Assembly: GCA_016933295.1 (NCBI GenBank)
Contig: JAFGBG010000035.1
Location: forward strand, 1-32,436
Length of the DNA stretch: 32,436 nt
Reading direction: 5' to 3'
DNA from: Sedimentisphaerales bacterium
Lineage (GTDB): Bacteria; Planctomycetota; Phycisphaerae; Sedimentisphaerales; Anaerobacaceae
The translations under genes and the position numbers were made by a program. Shown piece by piece: positions 14,137-22,470 of this stretch (positions within the stretch are counted from its first letter, which is position 1; each line of letters opens with the position of its first letter). The notes under the pieces are model-generated. The model worked only from the letters and a program-made list of their open reading frames with translations. It did not search any database and was not told the DNA's origin.

Positions 14137-17100
14137 ATGAGACTTGAAAGAATTGTACTGAATGGATTTAAAAGCTTTGCCGACAAGACTGAGTTTGTTT
14201 TCGATTCGCCGATTACCGCTATTGTCGGGCCGAACGGCTGCGGGAAAAGTAACGTCGTCGATGCGGTCAAATGGGTGCTCGGGGAGCAGAGTGTCAAAAG
14301 CCTTCGAAGCGGACAGATGGCTGATGTTATATTCAGCGGAAGTACCGGCAGAAAACCTCTTGGTGCCGCGGAAGTAAGCCTTTTTTTGTCGAATCCGGAT
14401 GGTGTCGGAAGGCGGCAGTTGCCCGTTGACGCCGAAGAAGTGCAAATCACACGAAAAATCTATAAAAGCGGCGAAAGTGAATATCGAATCAACAATAAAA
14501 TCTGCCGCTTGAAAGATGTCCGGGAGCTGATTATGGACACGGGGATAGGAACGAAAGCCTATTCCATTCTCGAACAGGGCCAGGTTGACCATCTTGTCAG
14601 TGCCTCGAAGACGGACAGAAGATTTATTTTCGAGGAGGCCGCCGGTATAAGCAAGTATAAAGCGCATAAGAAAGAGGCCCTGCGTAAGCTCGAACGCACA
14701 GAGCAAAACCTTTTGAGACTGGCCGATATTCTCGGCGAGGTCGCAAAAAGGCTCAGGAGCGTAAAGCTCCAGGCGGGCAAGGCCAGAAATTATCTGCAAT
14801 ATACGCAAAGGCTCAAAGATTTGCAGGTCAATTATTCTCTTGTCGAATATGACAAGAATCGCACGCAATTAGCGGAAAAAGAAACAGTGCATGCGAAAGA
14901 AGCCGAACGTTCCGAGCTTCTGTCGGTGGAAGTGACCAGGCAGGACAGCGAGATAAGCCGGCTCGGCGAAGAGATAATAGAAACAGAGCATAAGCTGAAT
15001 CACGCCGGTAACAGCCTTGTCTCGGTCAGGAGCAGGATCGAGCAGCAGATACAGCGGATTGATTTTTTGCGATCGAGAGTGACCGAATTGCAGCAAAGGA
15101 AGAAATCCGCCGAAGCGAAGGTCGAAAAATTGCAGGAGCAGAAGAGTCTCTTCGAGGAAAACTCCGCCGAATACAGGAAAACTCTGGCAAATTGTGAAAA
15201 ATTGCTCGAAGAGAAAAACGAGGAGAACGAACGGATACAAAAAGAGCTCCAGCTAATTAACGCCGAATGTGCGTCGCTGGAGGCTACTCTCGAAGACGAA
15301 AAATCCGGTATTATAGATATTGTCAGAAGGACCGCCCAGCTTCATAACGAAGTTCAGAGTATTTCCGTTTATCGTAATAATCTGACGAATCAGAAAGATC
15401 GCCTGGCCGGTCGCGCTCAGGTTGCACGCGCTGAGCTGGAGGAGCTTCTTACGGAAAAAGCCCGGCACGAAGCCCGTTCGGGTGACATCGAAAAGGTGCT
15501 GGGCGAATTAAAGGATAGCCTGGAGGCAAAACGCAAAGAGAGCGAGGAAATCGGCAATTCCTTAGCGGCGGACAACAAACGTCTGGCCCATAGTAAAGAG
15601 ACTCGAAGCGCTCTCGGCAGCGAGCTTTCGATACTGGCGGATATGGAAAAAAGATGCGAGGGGCTAAAGAGCGGGGTTAAAAGTATTTTGCAGAATTGCA
15701 ACGACCTCGGCGGGTACGATTATATCGAAGGAATGCTTGCAGAAAAGGTTTCGACGGATATTGAATATGCCAGCGCCGTTGAGGCGGCTCTCGAGGGGCA
15801 GACAGATGCGTTGCTTGTTAACGACACCGAAAAAATGCTGGCCGATATCGGAGCGATAGAGAAACTCGACGGCAGGGTCGATTTCCTGTGCCTTGATAAA
15901 ATCGAGCCTTTTGCGGACGACACGGACTGGACGGTTTTTCCTTCGGTAAAGGGAAGGCTCGTCGAGTTTGTAAGATTTGACGACAAATACGGACCTTTGG
16001 TTTGGAAGCTGCTCGGCAGAACACTCGTTGTGAATTCTTTACAGGATGCGGCCGAACTCGCCGAAAGGGTTCCGGGCCGATACCGGTTTGTTACTTTAAA
16101 CGGCGAACTACTGGATAGTGACGGAATCATTAAACTCGGGCCTATGGGTAAGGCGACCGGCTTGATTTCACGCAGGAGCCGGCTGAACCAGTTGGAGGAA
16201 ACTATTGCCGGAATCGGCTCCGAAATAGCCGAACTTGAAAGCAGGATTGAGAGAAACAATCAGACGAACGCACATCTTGAGAAGTTATGCAAGGACCTGC
16301 GGACCTCCGTTTACGAGGCCAATACCGAAAAAATGCAGGTCGGCTCGAAGCTCAGTGTTATCGAGCAGAATATCAGGCGCCTGCGCGAGGAAGAGCCTTT
16401 GCTAACCAGTGAAATCGACCTGCTGGCCGAGCAGATAGACCAGTCGGTCCGGAAGGAATACGAATCAAAGCAGAAGCTGCAGGAGCTTGAGGAAGTAAAC
16501 GACCAGCGAACGACTCAGATAGAGCTTCTCGAAGCGAAATATGCCGAGCGTAAGCAGCAAAGACAGGTTCTGGATAATAAACTTACCGAATTGAAAATTT
16601 CGCTTGGACAAATCACCGAACAAAGCAAGGCTTCGAAACAAATCATCGACAACCTTCACAGGCAAATGCATGAAAACCTCACCGCAGCCCAGGCGGCACA
16701 GGATGAAATACAGGATTGCATAGAGCAGGAAAAAACCGCCCAGAGGGACATCCTGACCTGTGAGGCGGGCGTCTCGGAGCTGTTTGTAGAAAAGGAAAAG
16801 AGCCAGGAAAGCAGCCGGTTGTTGCAGGAAGAAATCGAGGATATGCTGGCCCGGCGAAAACAGGCGGAAGATCAGCTCCGGCTGAAACGTGACGAGAAAG
16901 AACAGGCCGAGCAGTTGATCGGCGAGCTTCGGGTCGAATTGGGACAATTACAGGTAAAGCAGCAGGATTTGATCGAGAGGGTGCGAGAGCAGCTGCAGAT
17001 AGACCTGGCCGAGGCTTATAAGGATTACACCCGGCAGGAAGTTGACTGGGAACAGGTAAAGCAGGAGATCGCAGAGCTTCGGAGCAAAATCGAAAGACTC

Positions 17101-17718
17101 GGTAATGTCAATGTCGATGCGATTGAAGAGCAGGAAAGCCTCGAACAGCGGCACGAATTTTTGAGCGAGCAGGTTCAGGACCTCAACAGCAGCAGGGCGC
17201 AATTGCAGCAGCTAATCAACCGTCTTAATAAAAAGAGCAGGGATAAGTTCCAGGAGACGTTCGACCAGATACGCGTGCATTTCCAGGAGATTTTCCGCAA
17301 GCTCTTCGGCGGAGGAAAAGCGGATATTATGCTCGAAGACTCGGAAGATATTCTCGAAGCAGGTATAGAAGTTATTGCCAAGCCGCCCGGCAAAGAGACA
17401 AGGAGCATATCCCTGCTGAGCGGCGGCGAAAAATCCATGACGGCGTTGGCGCTGCTTTTTTCGGTTTTCAAGACAAAGCCTTCACCGTTCTGTTTCCTCG
17501 ACGAGGTTGACGCCGCTTTGGATGAGGCGAATAACGAGCGGTTCAATATGCTGCTCAGGGAATTTCAGAAGGAATCTCAGTTCGTCGTAATTACCCATGC
17601 CAAACGAACGATGAGCATTGCCGATGTATTGTTCGGGATAACGATGCAGGTTCGCGGCGTGAGTAAGAAAATCAGCGTTCGCTTCGGCGAAGAGGAGGAG
17701 ACCGCCGCCGTGGCATAA
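14137..17718 (+). CDS. smc: Chromosome segregation protein SMC
   Basis: The full-length 1193-residue SMC ATPase has Walker A GPNGCGKS (31-38), the ABC signature LSGGEKS (1094-1100) and Walker B FLDEVDAALDE (from 1120). Long coiled coils (about 165-510 and 670-1030) flank a hinge domain (about 525-655, GYDYIEGMLAEKV). It forms the condensin core with ScpA and ScpB, loads DNA loops near the origin and helps separate sister chromosomes. Length and domain order match bacterial SMC (about 1150-1190 residues). AGGA sits 8 bases upstream of ATG 14137. The gene follows the FlgI-like gene by 95 bases. No scpA or scpB is in the window. Confidence 0.98.
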   Translation: MRLERIVLNGFKSFADKTEFVFDSPITAIVGPNGCGKSNVVDAVKWVLGEQSVKSLRSGQMADVIFSGSTGRKPLGAAEVSLFLSNPDGVGRRQLPVDAEEVQITRKIYKSGESEYRINNKICRLKDVRELIMDTGIGTKAYSILEQGQVDHLVSASKTDRRFIFEEAAGISKYKAHKKEALRKLERTEQNLLRLADILGEVAKRLRSVKLQAGKARNYLQYTQRLKDLQVNYSLVEYDKNRTQLAEKETVHAKEAERSELLSVEVTRQDSEISRLGEEIIETEHKLNHAGNSLVSVRSRIEQQIQRIDFLRSRVTELQQRKKSAEAKVEKLQEQKSLFEENSAEYRKTLANCEKLLEEKNEENERIQKELQLINAECASLEATLEDEKSGIIDIVRRTAQLHNEVQSISVYRNNLTNQKDRLAGRAQVARAELEELLTEKARHEARSGDIEKVLGELKDSLEAKRKESEEIGNSLAADNKRLAHSKETRSALGSELSILADMEKRCEGLKSGVKSILQNCNDLGGYDYIEGMLAEKVSTDIEYASAVEAALEGQTDALLVNDTEKMLADIGAIEKLDGRVDFLCLDKIEPFADDTDWTVFPSVKGRLVEFVRFDDKYGPLVWKLLGRTLVVNSLQDAAELAERVPGRYRFVTLNGELLDSDGIIKLGPMGKATGLISRRSRLNQLEETIAGIGSEIAELESRIERNNQTNAHLEKLCKDLRTSVYEANTEKMQVGSKLSVIEQNIRRLREEEPLLTSEIDLLAEQIDQSVRKEYESKQKLQELEEVNDQRTTQIELLEAKYAERKQQRQVLDNKLTELKISLGQITEQSKASKQIIDNLHRQMHENLTAAQAAQDEIQDCIEQEKTAQRDILTCEAGVSELFVEKEKSQESSRLLQEEIEDMLARRKQAEDQLRLKRDEKEQAEQLIGELRVELGQLQVKQQDLIERVREQLQIDLAEAYKDYTRQEVDWEQVKQEIAELRSKIERLGNVNVDAIEEQESLEQRHEFLSEQVQDLNSSRAQLQQLINRLNKKSRDKFQETFDQIRVHFQEIFRKLFGGGKADIMLEDSEDILEAGIEVIAKPPGKETRSISLLSGGEKSMTALALLFSVFKTKPSPFCFLDEVDAALDEANNERFNMLLREFQKESQFVVITHAKRTMSIADVLFGITMQVRGVSKKISVRFGEEEETAAVA

Positions 17719-17722
17719 ATTC

Positions 17723-17745
17723 GCCGGATGAGCCGGCCTATTTTT
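17723..17745 (+). terminator. Terminator of smc overlapping the opposite gene's stop
   Basis: GCCGG (17723-17727) pairs with CCGGC (17733-17737) around ATGAG, then CTATTTTT follows. The T-tract overlaps the stop codon (17738-17740) and last codons of the convergent gene. Confidence 0.6.
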
Positions 17746-18148
17746 CCGGATTGTGGGATTTGCCGCCCCATGCCGATCGGATAAGAACGACACCGACAAA
17801 AGCGACAATTAATATCCAGGCGAGGAAGGACCATTTGCCCTGTTCATCGAAAAAAACCGCGATAGTAGCCATAACGAGCAGGGCGACAGCAATTAGAAGA
17901 ATTTTATTTGTGGTTTTTACAAGCCCGGATATTCGCGAATGGTTTTGTTGCTCGAACTGTTCAATGATATTTGCCGCCGTATCACGTTCGGTCTGAGGTA
18001 CGGCGATTCTTACCTGATGAAATCCATAGTTTCCCATTTTACCTGCATCATCCACGACGACCGGGTGAAAACCTCTGCTCTCAAGTAACTGCATAATCTC
18101 TGAAACGTTTTCTGGTTGTGCTTTATAAATTGTAACCATTTCCGACAT
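17738..18148 (-). CDS. DUF2007-like N-terminal domain with two membrane helices
   Basis: The 136-residue protein starts with an alpha/beta module (VTIYKAQPENVSEIMQLLES, then FHQVRIAVPQTERDTAANIIEQF). This resembles DUF2007, the so-called putative signal-transducing domain related in fold to PII-like proteins. After a linker two transmembrane helices follow (ILLIAVALLVMATIAVFF and SFLAWILIVAFVGVVLI), with a short basic tail. This would be a small inner-membrane protein with its alpha/beta domain in the cytosol, role unknown. The TTG at 18163 is an alternative start; the ATG at 18148 is preferred although no ribosome site is obvious. It is convergent with smc. Confidence 0.7.
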   Translation of the reverse strand: MSEMVTIYKAQPENVSEIMQLLESRGFHPVVVDDAGKMGNYGFHQVRIAVPQTERDTAANIIEQFEQQNHSRISGLVKTTNKILLIAVALLVMATIAVFFDEQGKWSFLAWILIVAFVGVVLIRSAWGGKSHNPEK

Positions 18149-18281
18149 TGATGATAAATCCAAATACCCGGCCGTTTCGATTAAAAACTCTCACTTTAAT
18201 TAGCATACAGATTTATAGTCTGCCCGGCAAGAAAATCTGCGTATTTTTATATAGTCCGATTTGCCGAAGTTTCCTCAAACA

Positions 18282-18310
18282 TTGACATCTGCTGCTAATC
18301 CGGCTAACAT
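18282..18310 (+). promoter_or_regulatory. Promoter placed for a leaderless tsaD mRNA
   Basis: A consensus TTGACA (18282-18287), a 17-base spacer and TAACAT (18305-18310) are seen. The normal start site 7-9 bases after the -10 falls at or within two bases of the ATG at 18319, and no ribosome site precedes that ATG. Confidence 0.55.
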
Positions 18311-18318
18311 CTTCGGCT

Positions 18319-19356
18319 ATGAAAGATGAATCCGTTAATATTCTCGGTATCGAGACCAGTTGCGATGAAACCGCCGCGGCGGTAGTGGCGGACGGCAAGA
18401 TAATCAAATCGTCGATAGTGGCCTCGCAGACAAAGCTGCATGAGAAATACGGCGGAGTTGTCCCGGAGATTGCTTCCCGCGCCCATATCGAGAAAATTTA
18501 CCAGGTTATTGCCGAAGCGATGGAGCAGGCCGGTGTAGGCAGAGACGATATTTCCGCCGTTGCCGTAGCGAATCAGCCGGGTCTGACTATTGCCCTGGTT
18601 GTCGGAGTTACCGCCGCAAAGACTCTCAGTTTCGCCTGGGAAAAGCCTCTGATTGCAATCAATCATTTGCACGCCCATCTTCAGTCGGCAATGTTGTCCG
18701 AAGAGAATTTGGAGCTTCCTGCGGTTGCCCTGATTGTTTCCGGCGGGCATACCTCGCTTTTCGATTGCCAGTCGTCTTTAGAGCTGACGTTGTTAGGCTC
18801 GACAATTGATGACGCCGCAGGCGAAGCTTTCGACAAGGTAGCAACAATCCTGGGGCTGCCTTATCCCGGCGGACCGAGTATAGAAAAAGCGGCAAAAAAT
18901 GGTAATCCCAGGGCAATCGACTTTCCCCGTTCGATGCTCGGGCCGGATTCGCTTGATTTTTCATTTAGCGGCTTAAAAACGGCCGTGCTGTATTACTGCC
19001 GCGGTCAGGATATGAAAGGCGAGGATAAGGTCGATTCCATGAGCGAGCAGGAAATCGCCGATATCGCGGCTTCTTTCCAGGCGGCGGTGATAGATGTTTT
19101 GGTTAAAAAAACAAAGCGTGCCGCCGACAAAATCGGGGCGAAAACAATTCTCCTTGGCGGTGGCGTTGCGGCCAACAGCACATTGCGGCAGGCATTGCAG
19201 CAGTTCTGTGATTCGACAACACCAGCGAGAAAACTTTTAGCCGCTCCAAAACAGTATTGCACCGACAACGCCGTTATGGTAGCCTCTTTGGCGTATTATA
19301 AATTCAAGGCCGGGCTTTTTGCCGATTTGACCCTTGAACCGAAAGCGACAGGCTGA
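18319..19356 (+). CDS. tsaD: tRNA N6-threonylcarbamoyladenosine transferase TsaD
   Basis: The 345-residue TsaD/Kae1 protein transfers the threonylcarbamoyl group to A37 of tRNAs that read ANN codons, acting with TsaB, TsaC and TsaE in the cytosol. Motifs: GIETSCDET (10-18), HLHAH (116-120) with the metal-binding His116 and His120, SGGHT (141-145), GEAFDKVA, GGPSIEKAA and the final CTDNAVMVA. Length is standard. Oddity: the usual GPGL loop reads QPGL (86-89). The ATG has no ribosome site, but a promoter ends nine bases before it, which suggests leaderless translation. It is followed by larB with a 35-63 base gap, depending on the larB start. The two have no obvious functional link. Confidence 0.97.
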   Translation: MKDESVNILGIETSCDETAAAVVADGKIIKSSIVASQTKLHEKYGGVVPEIASRAHIEKIYQVIAEAMEQAGVGRDDISAVAVANQPGLTIALVVGVTAAKTLSFAWEKPLIAINHLHAHLQSAMLSEENLELPAVALIVSGGHTSLFDCQSSLELTLLGSTIDDAAGEAFDKVATILGLPYPGGPSIEKAAKNGNPRAIDFPRSMLGPDSLDFSFSGLKTAVLYYCRGQDMKGEDKVDSMSEQEIADIAASFQAAVIDVLVKKTKRAADKIGAKTILLGGGVAANSTLRQALQQFCDSTTPARKLLAAPKQYCTDNAVMVASLAYYKFKAGLFADLTLEPKATG

Positions 19357-19358
19357 GC

Positions 19359-19386
19359 GAAGGACAATAGACGAAAGATAAGGGGT
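19359..19386. repeat. Short 7-bp phased purine-rich unit cluster
   Basis: Four heptads GAAGGAC, AATAGAC, GAAAGAT and AAGGGGT lie on one phase directly after the tsaD stop. They resemble the purine-rich units at 4347-4374 in array B. With only four units this could be chance, but the similarity to GAAGGAT/GAAAGAC is notable. The last unit supplies the possible ribosome site of larB. Confidence 0.35.
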
Positions 19387-19391
19387 TAGAG

Positions 19392-20165
19392 ATTCAGGCT
19401 GAACAGATAAAAAATTTATTGGAGCAGGTTAAAAACGGCAAGGTCGAGATTGACGAGGCGATTGAGAAGCTTCGCCACCTGCCGTTCGAGGATTTGGGCT
19501 TTGCGTGTGTTGACCATCACAGGCAGATTCGGCGCGGCTTTCCGGAAGTGATTTATTGCCCAGGCAAAACCCCCGAACAGATTGTTCGAATATTCGAGAG
19601 TCTCGCTTCCAGGGGAAACAATGTCCTGGCCACCCGTGCCGAGCCGGAAGTTTTCGAGGCTCTGGCCGAGAAAAATAAATTCCCACAAGCCCGTTACGAA
19701 AAATTGGCTAAAGCGATAGTGTTGGAACAGAAAGATCTTGCCGCATCCAAAAGCGTTTTGCCTATAGTAACCGCCGGAACGTCGGATTTACCGGTTGCAT
19801 ACGAAGCAAAAGTAACCGCTGAGATTATGGGCCAGCGAACGGAATTGATTAGCGATGTGGGTGTAGCTGGCCTGCACAGGCTCTTCAATCATCTGCCGAA
19901 ATTACAGAATGCCAATGTCATTATTGTCGTAGCGGGTATGGAAGGGGCCTTAGCCAGCGTGCTTGGGGGAATGGTGAGCTGTCCCGTGATAGCGGTTCCG
20001 ACCAGTATTGGATACGGCGCCAGCTTCGGCGGACTTTCGGCACTTTTGACGATGCTAAATAGCTGCGCTTCAGGCGTGACCGTCGTTAATATCGACAACG
20101 GCTTTTCCGCCGCCGTAACTGCCACGTTAATAAACAGAAAAATCGAAAACAGTCATGAAGTTTAA
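19392..20165 (+). CDS. larB: LarB, nickel-pincer cofactor biosynthesis carboxylase
   Basis: LarB carboxylates the pyridinium ring of nicotinic acid adenine dinucleotide and cleaves the phosphoanhydride, the first step to the nickel-pincer nucleotide of lactate racemase-type enzymes. The C-terminal half is PurE-like (VVAGMEGALASVLGG, then CPVIAVPTSIGYGASFGG, then MLNSCASGV with the probable nucleophilic Cys). The N-terminal part has LPFEDLGFACVDHHR and GFPEVIYC. The window has no larA, larC or larE. The first standard start is TTG 19419 (248 residues), but it has no ribosome site and trims family-typical N-terminal helix. In-frame ATT 19392 has AGGGG (19381-19385) 6 bases upstream and restores QIKNLLEQVKNGKV, so I use it. 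No ATG or GTG is available between the stop at 19368 and 19419. Confidence 0.9.
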   Translation: MQAEQIKNLLEQVKNGKVEIDEAIEKLRHLPFEDLGFACVDHHRQIRRGFPEVIYCPGKTPEQIVRIFESLASRGNNVLATRAEPEVFEALAEKNKFPQARYEKLAKAIVLEQKDLAASKSVLPIVTAGTSDLPVAYEAKVTAEIMGQRTELISDVGVAGLHRLFNHLPKLQNANVIIVVAGMEGALASVLGGMVSCPVIAVPTSIGYGASFGGLSALLTMLNSCASGVTVVNIDNGFSAAVTATLINRKIENSHEV

Positions 20166-20203
20166 GATATATTGCCGTTGATTTTGGAACAGGCAAATGA
20201 AAC

Positions 20204-20767
20204 TCAATTGATTTGTTTTCTACTTTGTAGTTTTGGTTGATGCTCAAGGAAATTTACTAAGTCCCTTACAGTCTTGACCCTGTCATAGAAAGGATTCTGC
20301 TCAGTATTTTCTATAGATCGACATGCGCGGTGGGCAATGTCGGGAAAAATATCCCATTCCATATCATCTGGATCAATTTGTAAGTCTTCCTCCCAACGGT
20401 CATCCGCTCGGACAGGAAACGGGCGCCCATCTATCTCAAGATACATACCCAATTCTTCGTAAACGGCACGGAGTATCCAAGTATCGGTATGACGAAAATC
20501 GAACGCACGGACAAACGAGCAGATATTTTCACCTGATCGGCTCTGAGCCCAATTTCGCATGCTATACCGAAACTTCTCTATATGTTGCCAGAATAAGAAC
20601 ACAACAAATAGAATCACAAGAAGAAGTTCTGGAATCTTGTATAGACAATACCCGATGAAAAAAAGGAGTGCTATAGCGCCGGCAAGTAGTAATATAATAA
20701 ATGGGTAGGCCCAAGGAGGCGTTTTATAAACAGGCCTGGACGGCATCCATCTTGAAAGCTTTTTCAT
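20204..20767 (-). CDS. Unknown membrane protein with cytosolic acidic domain
   Basis: The 187-residue protein starts MKKLSRWMPSRPVYKTPPW and has two close hydrophobic helices (AYPFIILLLAGAIALLFFIGY and PELLLVILFVVFLFW). A soluble domain of about 120 residues follows, with a clear pattern (DTWILRAVYEELGMYL, DDRWEEDLQIDPDDMEWDIF, VKTVRDLVNFLEHQP). The rhythm of the soluble part, an acidic loop followed by a helix and VxTVxDLVxFL, is reminiscent of acyl-carrier-like domains, but no DSL serine is present. I recognise no named family. ATG 20767 is preferred to TTG 20785. It is convergent with larB, 38 bases apart, and divergent from nnrD. Confidence 0.65.
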   Translation of the reverse strand: MKKLSRWMPSRPVYKTPPWAYPFIILLLAGAIALLFFIGYCLYKIPELLLVILFVVFLFWQHIEKFRYSMRNWAQSRSGENICSFVRAFDFRHTDTWILRAVYEELGMYLEIDGRPFPVRADDRWEEDLQIDPDDMEWDIFPDIAHRACRSIENTEQNPFYDRVKTVRDLVNFLEHQPKLQSRKQIN

Positions 20768-21005
20768 AATTTTTAAATCCCACAATGGGTATATAATATA
20801 CTTAAAATCGGAAATGCAATCGGTTCTTTTTTTATATAATTCTACCTTTTTCTGATATTTTTGGTTAGCATCTGCTATATCGGTAATTCACTTCCCCTCG
20901 ATCCTCTATTATGTATTTTTTCGTCTCATTAGCTGCTCATTCGATAAAAATTTCTCACTTTATATAATGATTATAAGCCTTCATTCTAGCCAGTCAAATC
21001 TTTTA

Positions 21006-21034
21006 TTGACCATATCCTGTAATGATTGTAATAT
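21006..21034 (+). promoter_or_regulatory. Sigma70-type promoter of nnrD
   Basis: TTGACC (21006-21011) and TAATAT (21029-21034) are 17 bases apart. Transcription would start near 21041, leaving a leader of about 14 bases that just includes GAGG at 21047-21050. Confidence 0.6.
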
Positions 21035-21054
21035 ACCGCTCGAAATGAGGTTTT

Positions 21055-21912
21055 ATGAGACTAATAGAAAACATTCCAAAGCTGAAGCCGAGAGCGATTG
21101 ATGCTCACAAGGGCGATTTCGGAAAGGTCTGTATTATTGCCGGAAGTGTCGGTATGAGCGGGGCGGCGGCCCTTGCCGGTCGTAGCGCCCTGCGTGCCGG
21201 AGCCGGTCTTGTGCGGGTGGCGACGCCTAAAAGCGTCCTGCCGATAGTCGCTTCGATAGAGCCGTCGTTTACGACTATCCTGTTGCCGGAAGACAGCTCA
21301 GGCAGAATTTCCGCCAAGGCTATTAATATTATTCTGGAAGCGGTCGGCCAAAACGACGCAGTCGCTTTCGGACCCGGTGTCGGAATCAGTGGCGCCCTTC
21401 GCTCTGTTCTGGAAATACTGCTCGAACAGGAAGGCTTAAAGCTTGTAGTCGATGCAGACGGGCTGAATAATTTAGCCGGTATAAAGAACTGGCCCGACAG
21501 GCTCGAAGCGAAGGTGATTTTGACGCCGCACCCGGGAGAGATGAAAAGATTATGGTCGGGACTGTTTCGCGAGCCGCTGCCCGAGCAGAGGCAGCAGCAG
21601 GCATTACAATTGGCGAAGAATACCCGTACTGTCGTTGCGCTAAAGGGAGCCGGAACTGTTGTCACCGAAGGCGAAAATGTATTTATAAATAAAACCGGCA
21701 ATCCGGGTATGGCCACAGCCGGTTCGGGAGATGTCCTGACAGGTGTGATAACGGCTTTGCTCGGCCAGGGATTAAGTGACTTCGATGCCGCTGTTCTGGG
21801 TGTTTATGTGCACGGCCTGGCCGGTGATATCGCGGCGGAAAAATTAGGGCAGATAGGGATGATTACAACTGATATCATCGATTCCCTGCCGGATGCGTTT
21901 AAGAAAATATGA
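21055..21912 (+). CDS. nnrD: ADP-dependent NAD(P)H-hydrate dehydratase
   Basis: This 285-residue ribokinase-like enzyme converts the (S)-hydrates of NADH and NADPH back to the active coenzymes using ADP. Motifs: HKGDFGKVCIIAGS (18-31), FGPGVG (105-110), VVDADGLN (131-138), TPHPGE (157-162) and GNPGMATAGSGDVLTG (215-230), the last holding the catalytic Asp. Many bacteria fuse this domain to the YjeF_N epimerase; here it stands alone and no epimerase gene is in the window. GAGG sits 4 bases before ATG 21055. The AhpD-like gene follows after 19 bases, so the two are likely co-transcribed. Confidence 0.95.
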   Translation: MRLIENIPKLKPRAIDAHKGDFGKVCIIAGSVGMSGAAALAGRSALRAGAGLVRVATPKSVLPIVASIEPSFTTILLPEDSSGRISAKAINIILEAVGQNDAVAFGPGVGISGALRSVLEILLEQEGLKLVVDADGLNNLAGIKNWPDRLEAKVILTPHPGEMKRLWSGLFREPLPEQRQQQALQLAKNTRTVVALKGAGTVVTEGENVFINKTGNPGMATAGSGDVLTGVITALLGQGLSDFDAAVLGVYVHGLAGDIAAEKLGQIGMITTDIIDSLPDAFKKI

Positions 21913-21931
21913 AGTTTTTTGAAAGGTAGTA

Positions 21932-22282
21932 ATGAAGATGTCACAGGAAATCAAGGAATTCTTCGAGAAGTTTGCAAAAGACGCAGTAAAAATGAAGGAA
22001 CAAACACCCAACATGATAAACGGCTTCGGCGGATTGTTCTCAAAGGTGATGGCCGAGGGCTCCATAACCACGTTGGAAAAGGAATTTATCGCCGTTGGTA
22101 TAGCAGTTGCGGCGAATTGTTCACATTGCATCAGGCTACACGTAAAAAAATGTTTCGAAGCGGGGGCGACGAGACAACAGATTCTCGAAGCGGCGTCTGT
22201 GGCTGTAATGATGGGCGGCGGCCCGGCATATACACATATTCCGGTGGTAATCGATACCCTTGACACGCTGAACGCCGAATAA
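21932..22282 (+). CDS. Carboxymuconolactone decarboxylase/AhpD family protein
   Basis: The 116-residue all-helical protein has the AhpD-type redox motif Cys-Ser-His-Cys in NCSHCIRLHVKKCFEAGAT, followed by the QQILEAASVAVMMGGGPAY helix. The distal His after the CxxC fits the proton relay of alkylhydroperoxidase AhpD, so a thiol peroxidase or disulfide reductase role is more likely than decarboxylation. GAAAGG sits about 7 bases before ATG 21932. It is downstream of nnrD with a 19-base gap; both genes would fit redox-coenzyme and oxidant damage control. Confidence 0.88.
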   Translation: MKMSQEIKEFFEKFAKDAVKMKEQTPNMINGFGGLFSKVMAEGSITTLEKEFIAVGIAVAANCSHCIRLHVKKCFEAGATRQQILEAASVAVMMGGGPAYTHIPVVIDTLDTLNAE

Positions 22283-22341
22283 TCGCGCGTTTTTAGCGAT
22301 CCGATTGAAAAATATGTAAATATTCCGAGATTTATATTTTG

Positions 22342-22369
22342 TTGCAGATTGCGGCAAAGTATTTATAAT
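22342..22369 (+). promoter_or_regulatory. Sigma70-type promoter of the symporter operon
   Basis: TTGCAG (22342-22347), a 16-base spacer and a consensus TATAAT (22364-22369) are seen. The leader to ATG 22471 is about 95 bases and carries AAGGAG near 22458-22463. Confidence 0.6.
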
Positions 22370-22470
22370 TTCAGTTTGATGTTTTTTCAGAGCAGTGAAG
22401 TAAATAGAATTCGCATAAACGGGCAAGGAAAGGTTTTAGGCAGGGAAGGTTTTAATTAAGGAGTCCACTC

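Noticed and set aside
14119-14868. Minus-strand frame of 249 codons opposite the 5' part of smc
   Set aside because: smc is unambiguous there, and the antisense frame reflects its codon bias.
15720-16259. Minus-strand 179-codon frame opposite the SMC hinge
   Set aside because: Ser/Leu-rich antisense of a conserved domain, with no ribosome site.
20768-21054. Possible riboswitch or small RNA in the 287-base spacer before nnrD
   Set aside because: The spacer is AT-rich without a stable conserved-looking fold, and the nnrD promoter leaves a leader of only about 14 bases.
21105-21716. Minus-strand 203-codon frame opposite nnrD
   Set aside because: Entirely inside nnrD, and low-complexity Ala/Pro/Ser composition typical of antisense frames.
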